A DNA stretch of 64,000 nucleotides, from NCBI GenBank assembly GCA_020736575.1, contig JAGPYM010000011.1, positions 1,054,001 to 1,118,000 on the forward strand. The letters are read 5' to 3'. The notes under the pieces are model-generated. The model saw only the letters and a program-made list of their open reading frames with translations, did no database searches and was not told where the DNA came from. This document shows, piece after piece, positions 54,542 to 64,000 of this stretch. This DNA comes from Thelonectria olida. Taxonomy: Eukaryota > Ascomycota > Sordariomycetes > Hypocreales > Nectriaceae. The position numbers and the translations under genes are program-made. The first letter of the stretch is position 1, and each line of letters opens with the position of its first letter.

Positions 54542-55643
54542 AGGAGACGAAACTAACTAGGTAGGTGATGATCGGCGAAGTTCTGATTCATATGTAGATA
54601 TATATCAATATGTATATCGACCCCAACACTGGGAGCGTATTGAACGGCGAGCGCGTGTAGGAACTGGCAAACAATTAAAAGGGGGTTAAGAATGATGACT
54701 TGATAGGAGCTGCCGTCCCAGTGGAATGACGCCTTCTACGGTGACTGAAAGGCCCCAAGGTGGGCAACTCCTTCTGAGCCAGATGAACGGGTGGGATAGG
54801 ATGTGATCTAGGTAAAAAAGCGAACATGTTGCCTACTTGTATGTTCAGAAGACGACTGGAGGCTTTCGCTTTCTCAGAATAAACTGTTTATATGTAGGAA
54901 GCTGGGTCGCGAGCGTGTGAGAGGTGGCAGTATCCCATCTACGGGGGTCGCTGAAAGCATTTTGTCCCATCCAGAAATCATATTTGCCTGTCATTCATTG
55001 TTGTGCGTTTCAGCCCTTGTTCTTGTGCCGGGATGGCGAGACTATGGGCCTGTGTTATAGGCATTTTAAGCATACAAGGCACCTTAATCTGATGATCCCG
55101 TATCGCCTGTCACTGCCCAATAAAGTCTAGATTCTGGCATTCGATCCGAGCAAAGAGATGGCTGCTAAGTATAGTCGGCAAGGTCCGGCGTGTACCTGAG
55201 ACTCGGTTGTATATCCGAGTACACGCCAGGTGGACAATTTGGCTGAACACTCTGGTGGTGGGTTACATCTATGCCTTCCATCGTCTCAGGTCCACCACAA
55301 ATAAAGAACAAAAAGTAAAGAATTTACCGATTTTTCTTAATTGCCGTGACTGACTGGCGGAAAATTGGCGTTTTGAAACCTGTTCGACTAGGCGAGGACA
55401 GGGATGCCCCTGGATGGAGACGAGAAACCTCCCTTACGGATGATGAAAGCTTCCCCGTGTTTCGAAACCTCCTGGGGGCGGATGACAAGAGAAGAAGCAT
55501 ACTATAAAGTACTTCTTCGGAGACTGCGTTTCGTCGCTCTTGTTTCGTTTGGTTTTTGTTTTTCATTCCCTTTTGTTCATTCATTTCATGGCATTTTAGC
55601 CCTTTACCTTCACTTACATCGTCTGGTTACGTTCTTTTCAATC
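54542..55643. other. Intergenic, pectinase promoter
   Basis: No gene was seen. The pectinase frame is open upstream to 55404, but a signal peptide begins at 55644, so that upstream part is leader. Confidence 0.5.
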
Positions 55644-58054
55644 ATGTTTTACTCTCCTTTCATTCTCTTGTCGTCCCTGGTGGCCGGCGCATTTGGCGCG
55701 GCACGGACTACAGCGCCGTCAGGGGCCATTGTCGTTGCCAAGTCTGGCGGAGACTACACCACGATTCAAGAAGCCGTCGATTCAGTTACATCGGGCGGTG
55801 TCATCTTCATTCAACCGGGAACGTACGAAGAGCAGGTTCTGATTGCGGATACTGCCGGGTCGCTGACAATCTACGGCTACACCGAAGATGACCAGGATTA
55901 CAGCAAGAACGAGGTCACTTTGACGCATAGTCTCGGCGCAGACGAGGCTGGTAACAATGACTCGTCCGGCACCCTTCGCGCAAAGAACGACGGCCTCAAA
56001 GTATACAATGTGAACGTGGTCAACTCACGAGGAGAGGGCGTTCAGGCCATTGCACTCAGCGCGTATGGGTCTGAGCAAGGCTACTACGGCTGCCAGTTCA
56101 CCGGCTACCAGGACACGATTCTCTCCAATGAAGGATACCACTACTTCCACGGTTGCTATATCGAGGGCGCCACCGACTTCATCTTTGGTCAGAGAGCCAT
56201 TGCTTGGTTCGACAGCTGCACTATTGGCATTAGTGGCAGTGGCTACATCACCGCTAGCGGACGAGACAGCGAGGACAACCCGTCCTGGTACGTCATCAAC
56301 AAGTCGACTGTCACGGCTCTCTCGGGGGTCGGCGATGGCGAGACGTATCTCGGTCGTCCATGGCGAACATATGCCCGAGTCGTCTTCCAGAACAGCGAGT
56401 TAGGCGCTGTTGTCAACTCAGCCGGCTGGAAGGCATGGGGCGACAACCCGACCGACAATGTCTACTACGGAGAGTTCGGGAACACTGGAGATGGAGCCAG
56501 TGGTACTCGGGCTAGCTTTTCCCAAGAGCTTAGCAGTGCTGTTGTTCTTGCTGATATCCTGGGATCGACTTCTTGGTTGGACTCAGACTACATCAGCGGC
56601 ACGGGTTCTTCGGATGGCGCTATAACTTCTGCCGTGGTATCTGAGACCCCTGTAGTGTCATCAACGCCTGTTTTCTCACAGCCTGAAGAGTCTACAATCG
56701 ACTCACAGCCAGAACAGTCTTCTATCTTTACAACACCCGGCAACGTTGTTGAGCCCATCGAGACACCTGCCGAGACCGAAATTTTCTTCGCATCAACCTC
56801 TGAAGCCGCTGTGCAGACGACGATTGCGACGTCAGCTTCTCGAAGGCGCTGCGGTAACCGGAAGACATCTGCCAATGTAGACGCCACAACTCTCCAAACG
56901 CTCGTCAGAACTTCGTCGCTTGTCCAAACCCCAAACGCTCCTGCTGCTTCGTTCGTGGATGAAGATGAAGACTCAACTCCCACGTCTGCCGCTGTCCAGA
57001 CTTCAGCCGCAGCATCGAGCACTCCGGTCAGTTCCGATGATGACTGCAGCGGCACGCCAGACGGCTTTGCATCTCTCAACGGCGGAACTACTGGAGGCAG
57101 TGGAGGCGAAGTTGTCGTCGTCTCATCTCAGGAGGATCTAGAAAAGTACGCCAGTGCCGACGGCAAGTACGTTATCAAGGTCTCGGGAACCATCACCATC
57201 ACTCCTAAGGGCACTGAAGTCAAGGTCGCTTCTGATAAGACCATTGTCGGCGTTGGCGCCGATGCTGAGATTAACGAGGGCGGCTTCAACCTCCAGAATC
57301 AGCGCAATGTCATCTTCCGTAACATCAAGATCGGCAACACGTATGTTGAAGGCGATGAGGAGGGAAAGACGCAAGACTTTGACGGCATTCAGATGGTATG
57401 TTCCATCATACACGTCACAAATCAGACTGGAGCTTGAGCTAATTATCTCGCAGGATAACTGCACCAACATTTGGATTGACCACGTGCACCTGGAACACGG
57501 TGGTGATGGCCTCATTGACAGCCGCAAGGACACAACTTTCTTGACCGTCTCTTGGACCATTCTGCGTAACCACAACAAGGCATTCGGCATTGGTAAGCTA
57601 GAAAAACGCAAAACACCCTTTATGCCTCTGGCATTTGCTAACATGCAGCTCAGGCTGGACCGACAACGTCGTCAGTCAAATGACGATCCACCACAACTAC
57701 TTTGACGACACCACGCAGCGCAACCCATCCGTCGACAACGTCAAGTACGCCCATCTGTACAACAACTACCTCGTCGGCCAAACGTCGTACGGCCACTACG
57801 CCCGCGGTGAGACGGAGATGCGCATGGAGAACTGCTACTTTGAGGACGTCCACAACCCCATCACTGCCGACGACACGGCTAAGCTGAGTGCTGAGGGCAA
57901 CGTGTTTGACAATACGAGCGGCGAGACGGCAGAGAACACGGGCGACGTTTTCGACCCTGCTGACTTTTACGAGTACGCCCTTGATGAGGCTGAGGATGTG
58001 CCGACTGTTGTCGCTGAGGGCGCCGGACGACAGGCGAGTATCTGCGCTGCCTAG
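55644..58054 (+). CDS. Secreted pectin methylesterase-pectate lyase fusion (CE8-PL1)
   Basis: Three exons (55644-57395, 57454-57592, 57654-58054) give 763 residues. A signal peptide (MFYSPFILLSSLVAGAFG) is followed by a CE8 domain at about 25-320 with catalytic residues in GYQDT (D157), DFIFG (D178) and LGRPWR (R238). A Ser/Thr-rich linker of about 150 residues joins a PL1 pectate lyase domain at about 475-740: VIFRNIKIGN, DGLIDSRKDTTFLTVSW, AFGIGWTDN and TQRNPSVDNVKYAHLYNNY. The first enzyme removes methyl groups from pectin and the second cleaves the resulting polygalacturonate, so the two steps are linked in one extracellular protein. Introns lie only in the lyase part, which suggests a fusion of an intronless esterase with an intron-bearing lyase. 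Confidence 0.93.
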
Positions 58055-58395
58055 GCTTTGCTGGAAATTCTTTGTATTTATAGTATGATGTGCTTGAAAG
58101 AAGCTACTCAATCGTATATATCAGTCAATCGACGTGCCTTCTCCATTTATTGGGCCTTTTAACGTGTTGAAGGCATCTTTGCAAGCAACACCCCCCACAT
58201 CACGATTATGTGCCGCACTCCGAGGCCTCGAGGCTGGAGGCTCAAATCGGTGTATCGTTTGTTACGCCGAAATGCGGGGTGGGAGTCGGCGTTACCTCCG
58301 ATATGCAGATCTACCTATATAAGCTTCGTTTTGCTTATCCCTCATGCGCTCACTCTATTCGACTCCGGTTTGATACGTTGACATTTAAAGACACA
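58055..58395. other. Intergenic, transporter promoter
   Basis: An in-frame extension of the transporter gene upstream to 58210 has no conserved character and is treated as leader. A TATATAA lies near 58316. Confidence 0.5.
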
Positions 58396-59886
58396 ATGGC
58401 AACACAAACGCAGACCATCCCTCTCAGAGCCCGGCAGGCTGGTTCCGGAGCTAGGTCCGTGTCCGACTCAACTCCGGCACCGGCACCGGCGCTGCCACCG
58501 GCCTCACGCAAAAAGCAAGCCGTAGTGCTCGCCTCTTCCTTCATGGCCATAGTCCTCACGATAGGCTACAACCAATGTTTTGGCGTCTTTCAAGAGTACT
58601 ACCTCTCGCCCAGCCAAGACGTCCTCGTCCCCCCTCTTACCGAACAAGCCTCTCCGCCAACAGCACTACTCTCCTTTGTAGGTACGCTGTGCTACGGGCT
58701 TACCTGGGCAGGCGGTATACTTGTCAATCCTGTCATCTCCCGCATTGAGCATGGAGCCTGGGGCCCAAACACGCGCTCAAGACGATCAAGGATTCTGTGT
58801 TTGTTGACGCCGAGGACAATTACCATCTCGGGGGTGCTGATCATGTCCGCTGGGTTGGCGCTGGCCTCGTTCAGCAAGTCGATATGGCAACTTCTTCTCA
58901 CACAGGGCTTGCTGGTTGGTCTAGGCATGTCGCTGCTGTACTTTCCGCTCTTGGCTCCCGCACCCGAGTATTTCACCAACCACCGAGCGACGGCCATGGG
59001 CTTTGTAAGTCAATGTCCCCCATTGACTATCCATAATCACCACTTCTAATTGCATTTCACATCTTAGATCCTTGCCGGCGGTGGTGTCGGCGGCCTCATC
59101 TTCTCACCAGTGACCCGGGCTCTCCTCACCTCCATCGGTGGCCGCTGGACTCTCAGGGCCTATGCCGCCTTCAACCTCATCGCAGGATTACCGACTGCCC
59201 TGGCCGTGCCCCGGAGTAGGTTCGCGGGAGAAAGTACCCAGCGGCGTGACACTCACGTTTCACGCGCTCTGGCCTCGAGGCCAACCTTTCTTCTTTCTGC
59301 TGTGGCCGCGTTCTTCCAGGCCGCCGGTGCCCAGCTCCCCCTCTCCTTCATTCCCTCTTACACGGTCATGGTCGGTCTTACCGCCTCCAAAGGTGCTACC
59401 CTCCTCGCCATCAGCAACGCCATCAACGCCACTTCGCGCGTTCTGTCGGGCTACGCTGGCGACCGCCTCGGTCGGCAAAACACTCTTGTGTTGACGCTTC
59501 TTCTCACGGCATGTAGCGTCTTGTCTTTCTGGCTGTCCAGCGTCCTAGCCGCCCCGTCATCGTCCGTCTCTCTCTGGCTGGCCTTTATAGTCTTCTATAG
59601 TTGCTCCGTCGGCGGATACTATGCACTGTTCCCAGCGCTTATCGCTGAAGTTTTTGGCATTAGGCAGTATGCTGCTGTGAACGCCTCCATATTGTTTGTA
59701 CGAGGGCTGGGAACTATGTTTGGGAGTCCCATGGGTGGACAGCTGCTTGGAAGCTCAGACAAGGGGACGGCAGCGTATGCGGGCATTGTGTATTGGGACG
59801 GGGCGCTGTTGGTGGGTGCGACGGCGTGTTGTGTTGGCGTGCGGTGGGCTGATGGAAAGGGGAAGGGGTGGAAATGGATTGCTTGA
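58396..59886 (+). CDS. MFS transporter, monocarboxylate-transporter type
   Basis: Two exons (58396-59004 and 59068-59886, 63-bp intron) give 475 residues beginning MATQTQTIPLRARQAG. About twelve hydrophobic segments are visible. YNQCFGVFQEYYL in the first membrane segment, GLLVGLGMSLLYFPL, APEYFTNHRATAMGF and ILAGGGVGGLIFSP are the pattern of fungal MCT-like (SLC16) members. GYAGDRLGRQNTL is the MFS loop motif between segments 8 and 9. The substrate is unknown; organic acids are usual for this group. It follows the pectinase on the same strand after 341 bp, so transport of breakdown products is a possible but unproven role. Confidence 0.88.
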
Positions 59887-60629
59887 GGCTGATGTGGCCC
59901 CGAGTACCTATTATGAGATTGATAGATGAGATGTAACAAAACAAAGGCCCAAGACCGACTTGGAGAATTTCCGCTCCCTTACTCAGGGCTGATCGTTTGG
60001 TGCTTTCCACACAACCCCTCTATACTAATTCTGAAGCTTCATCTCTACTCACTAGGGGCTCAGGTACGAATGGCAGTCTTCAAGCCTCAACCTTTATACT
60101 GATAATTACAACTGTGTTTTGCTACCTTTGTGCCAGCAACTCGTCCTTGATGGAGCAGACAGTTTACCAATACAATAGTAATTACGACGTACGTATCAGA
60201 CTTGTTGCCAACTATGTTAATAAGCTCAATAGCACTGGCAGATATAGTACTCGGTGTTGAAGCTTTAGTGATAGATATTCAGAGATATAAGAACAAGGCA
60301 AGGGTTTCAAATATTCATTTCAAATTGAGTAAGGTATTATTCACGAAAGACTTATTTATTGAAATACTCTATAGCTTTTGGTGCAGCTGATTGGTCTCGG
60401 GTTATGCAGGCCAGTTAGCACGCTGCGGCTGACCTAAGCGCCGTGTGGTATGCCGCGCCTGCCTTCGGTGCTTCGCCTCAATTTCCTTGTCATGCTGCCT
60501 TGTTCCAACATCATCTCATGCAGGAACGGCATTGACACGTGCCAGCCTCTACATGACCGTCGACGAGTGCCTCGATCGTGTCAAATACTCACTCTTTGAC
60601 TGATCTCGGTGCCATGAACAAGGCGCAGC
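59887..60629. other. Intergenic with AT-rich core
   Basis: From about 60100 to 60390 the sequence is markedly AT-rich compared with both flanks. It could be a degraded repeat. No gene was seen. Confidence 0.45.
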
Positions 60630-63600
60630 ATGTTTTGGCAAGAAGCCTTCGTGAGGTTGGCGCCCGAGACACAGAAGACCTTGACAGCCCTCCAGCCGCC
60701 GGGCGATGCGTCGCAATGGCATCCCGAAGCCTCGAATGTTGATGACATTCTCTCTCTATTGTCTCAACAAAAGCAAAGCTCCGAACAGAAGGAGTGGACG
60801 TCGATTCGCGACAAGATTTCCAAAATCATCGACTTCCTGCACAAATTCAAAGAAGTTGGGGATGTGGCTGTCTCCTTCGACCCTGTTCACGCGGCCCTCC
60901 CTTGGGCTGCGTTTCGTTTTATCCTGATGGCAAGCCCTTCGAAATCCTCTCTGCTAGGTACTTGATCTTGCCAGCGGATGTCAACTAACAGGTTGCAGGC
61001 GGCTACTGCGAAGCGAGATCACATGGAGTCGATTACGTCCATCCTTGAGGACATTAGCCGCTTTATCCATCGTGGCAGAGTCTTCGAAAGGCTATACGGT
61101 GTTGTTGACGAGGAGCCGTTCGACCAAAAGCTCCAAGACGGCTTTCGTGAGGATCTCATCGAGCTCTATTCTGCCAGCTTGAACAGTCTGGCGTATTGTT
61201 GTTCCGAGCTAAAGAAAAGCAGTACGCGTCAAGCACTGTCCGCCACATTCAAACCTGGAACCTCCAAGGATGTTCTCATCAGACTTCAATCTCGATGGAA
61301 CACGCTCGACGAGCAAGCAACCACGTGCGACCGAGTGCGCTTCCTCCAAGTATCCAATGACCTCAAGTGTCACTACACGGACATCATGGCAGTTCTCGAT
61401 ACGTTTCTTGTCAAGACCGAGGAGAGGGAACGGCGTCAAATACTTGAAGACATATCAAAAGTCCCTTTTGCTGGCCACCATTCAGAGTATCACAGGCTGA
61501 GGACTAAGGGGACTACAGAGTGGGTTCTAAGGACTCCCCAGTTCGAAAGATGGGAAGCTGCCCGGTCTTCGTTCGTTACCCTTCTATACGGCTCACGCAA
61601 GTTCATCCAAAGCATGTTGAACCATGGTATAAACATTCACTAACTCCCGATAGCTGGTGCTGGAAAAACATTCTTGATCTCTCGTGTTATCGATCATGTC
61701 AAGCAACATCTTCATTCCACAGGAGTAGATCAAGGCTTCGCATATTTCTACTGCAATCGGAACGAAGAGGAAAGGCGCCAGCCACAATCAATCTTGAGGA
61801 GCCTGGTTCGTCAACTCTCGTCACCATTCGGTAGATCAGAGGAGATACATCAAGACGTCCGAGATTTGCCAAAGAGTCTGGGGGATCAATGCTTAATCTT
61901 GGATGTTGACATGTGTCAAGATATACTCTTGAAGCTAGTGGCTTCTTATCCGTCCACAACAATCATTTTGGATGCTCTCGATGAATGCAACAGCGAGAAC
62001 CGAATCGAGCTAATGGGTTGCTTCAACGAGTTGATGAATCAGAATGATCGCCTCAAAGTATTCATCTCTAGTCGAAAGGACTTTGACATCGTCAACCATT
62101 TCGAGTCACACCCAAGAGTAGAGATTCAAGCCACGGATAATCAGGACGACATTGAAAATTTCGTCAAGGAACAACTGTCTCGGGTAAAGCGGTTAGAAAA
62201 CATGCCAAATTTGCGGGAAGAGATCTCGAAGACGCTGTTCGAAAAGAGCAAAGGCATGTTTCAATGGGCAGCTCTGCAAGTTCAACGAATTCTCAGAATG
62301 AAGTTCTGGGACGAGAAGACTATGGAAGCCTGCCTTGGAACAATGCCAAGCACACTCGAAGGCACGTACAACCAAATTTGGGCCGAGATCCAACGACAAG
62401 ACGAGGGTGAGCGGCGTCTAGCTGAACGAGCCATTCGATGGGTGCTATGTGCCCACGAGCCCATGCCAACACCCCGGCTCGCTACAGCCATGATGGTTGA
62501 TGCTGATTCGGGTGCGCTTTTTGACGTTGAGCGACAGCCTGGCGAAGAAGAGATCAGCGCCCTTTGTTGCAACTTATTGGCTTTTGACAAGGAGGAAAGA
62601 GTATGGCGATTCTGCCATTTATCGGCGATAGAGTACTTTGAGGGCCAACAGTTCACCGAGCTTCGGTCTCATTGGTATCCTGCTATTGTTTCCGTCAAAT
62701 ATCTTTTCGCATGCTGTGACAGGGCAGCTGTCGACACACCGCGTCTGAGAAGACTTTGGAGCCTTAATACCGAGCTGAGGGCATATGTCGCAAGATACTG
62801 GGCACATCACGTCAGAGCTGTGCAATGGACTGAAAATGCACGACACATACAAATGGGAGTGCTTCTCGAGCAATTCTTGGGATCCTGGCACCACAGCACT
62901 GAAGCCTACCAGACATGGGTTGACTTGATGGACTCTTTCGGAATGGTGGATGGTGTGCCCATCCTCGAATTGCAGCCGGCATCCTCGCCAATCTATGGCA
63001 TTGCCGCCCTCGGTCTGACATTGGTCATGAGAAATCGGTACCAAGATCACTCCGAATTCGACCTCAACTCATGCAATGCACGAGGGTATTCCCTTCTCGG
63101 GTTGGCTACTCAGGAAGGCCATGCTGACTTTTGTCACTGGCTCCTGGAAAGGAACGTGGACATAGAGCAAGGAGTCTCTAGTCCACTCCTTCTCGCATGC
63201 AGACGCGGATTTAAGTCTCTCGTTTTGGACTTGCTCAAGGCGGGTGCTGACGTGAACAAGGTGTGTCAAATTGCACCTGGTAGGGTCAGAACACCCCTTT
63301 TCGAAGCTGTCCTATCCGTCAAGGGAGATCTCGACATATTGAGATCCGTGCTGGATAATGGGGCGAACCCCAACTTGAGAGTCGGCAATATCACTGCATT
63401 GGATTTTGCGTTGCAAAAGGGGAGCAAAGGGTCCATTCCACTCCTCAAGCGCTACGGCGCAACCATTGGAGACGCCCACATCGCGTTGGAGGGTGCTATT
63501 GAACATGGGTTGACCGACTGTATCGATGGCTGTCTGGAAGCAGGTGCCGATGTCAATGCATTGCTACCGTCAAGGCGGGAGCAGACCCCGTTGATGGTAG

Positions 63601-64000
63601 TTGCAGCAAACGGCCAGGTAGAAGCGGCTAAGATTCTTCTCAAAGCCGGCGCCGATGTCGATCTCGAGTTCATGGGCACAACTGCCTTGACACGGGCTGC
63701 AGAAAGGCTTCAGGTCGACACAATGAGGCTCCTGCTCCAGGCTGGCGCCAACCCAAGAAGCAACAAAGCGATGGAGAGCCTGTGCGAAGCTGCAAGCTCA
63801 TTGGGTGAAATCACGAAGAAGAAGGAGGCCATGACAACGCTCTTCAAGGCTGGGACTGATGTCAACTCGGTCAGAGTTCACTCTACTTTGCCATTGGTCT
63901 GGGCCATTATCCATGACCACGATTGGATGGTTGAGTTCCTGATAGCAGCAGGGGCTGATCCAAACTTGTGCACCCCCGAACAAGGGGACTGCCCTCTTAC
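60630..64000 (+). CDS. NACHT-ankyrin NLR-like receptor (3' end outside window)
   Basis: Exons 60630-60929, 60999-61596 and 61654 onward stay open to the right edge, giving at least 1,081 residues. The N-terminal ~270 residues match a fungal STAND N-terminal module (FWQEAFVRL, DPVHAALPWAAFRFILM). Walker A is GSPGAGKT (K304), formed only after splicing, and Walker B is IILDALDEC near 403-411. A winged-helix-like region follows. Ankyrin repeats begin near residue 770 (LLGLATQEGHADFCHWLLE, TPLMVVAANGQVEAAKILLK). Both introns appear to be GC-AG: GCAAGT at 61597 is well supported, GCAAGC at 60930 less so. Such proteins act in fungal nonself recognition or programmed death. No death effector domain is identified here. 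Confidence 0.85.

Noticed and set aside
57396..57437. Pectinase ending at the stop at 57437, leaving only a partial lyase.
   Set aside because: A 58-bp GT-AG intron removes that stop and the rest of the PL1 domain follows in frame.
61597..61653. GT donor at 61626 for NLR intron 2.
   Set aside because: It would make a 27-bp intron and add residues before the P-loop; the GCAAGT donor gives a 57-bp intron and an exact GSPGAGKT.
1..64000. CRISPR arrays, bacterial operons, 5S rRNA or complete rRNA genes.
   Set aside because: None was seen; gene structure is eukaryotic throughout.

Overview
This window reads as nuclear DNA of a filamentous ascomycete (Pezizomycotina, probably a Sordariomycete). 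Most genes carry one to several 43-71 bp spliceosomal introns with CTAAC-like branch points. There are Zn2Cys6 regulators, a NACHT-ankyrin receptor, plant cell wall enzymes, a small cysteine-rich secreted protein and a decayed Copia element. No bacterial operon or CRISPR is present. Exon boundaries below were placed by hand from splice motifs, reading phase and family alignment. I could not run searches, so family names rest on recognised motifs.

Layout. (1) 3-155: the C-terminus of a fungal membrane protein cut by the left edge. (2) 641-1421: four minus-strand tRNA-Asp(GTC) genes in a roughly 230-bp tandem array; two more lie on the plus strand at 47184-47490, so the two arrays face each other across about 46 kb. 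(3) 2192-17709: conserved housekeeping genes (striatin of the STRIPAK complex, Rad14/XPA, Pho88, a short Zn2Cys6 protein, an AIM19-like mitochondrial protein, a Siw14-like phosphatase) plus one ORFan. (4) 17710-23360: a long gene-poor stretch ending at a secreted eight-cysteine protein. (5) 24041-30325: an accessory block with an M20 amidohydrolase, a short-chain dehydrogenase, a possible LURP/tubby-like protein and a five-exon Zn2Cys6 regulator. (6) 30719-34901: three damaged copies of a P-loop GTPase family. (7) 36952-44640: a compact sulfur block with a Zn2Cys6 regulator, cystathionine gamma-lyase, cysteine dioxygenase and an SSU1-type sulfite exporter. (8) 45144-46682: a BED-like zinc finger gene. 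(9) 48050-50126: an eight-exon pyranose 2-oxidase with an apparent frameshift. (10) 50127-55643: a gene-poor stretch with an approximately 305-312 bp tandem repeat and a Copia relic. (11) 55644-59886: a secreted pectin methylesterase-pectate lyase fusion and an MFS transporter. (12) 60630 to the right edge: a NACHT-ankyrin (NLR-like) receptor.

The most coherent functional unit is the sulfur block. The lyase can make cysteine, the dioxygenase oxidises it towards sulfite, and SSU1 exports sulfite. The lyase and dioxygenase share a divergent promoter carrying a 10-bp perfect inverted repeat and five GATA cores. The most unusual structures are the inverted tRNA-Asp arrays with intron presence/absence variation, the GTPase graveyard with stop codons at a similar place in two copies, and the CE8-PL1 fusion.
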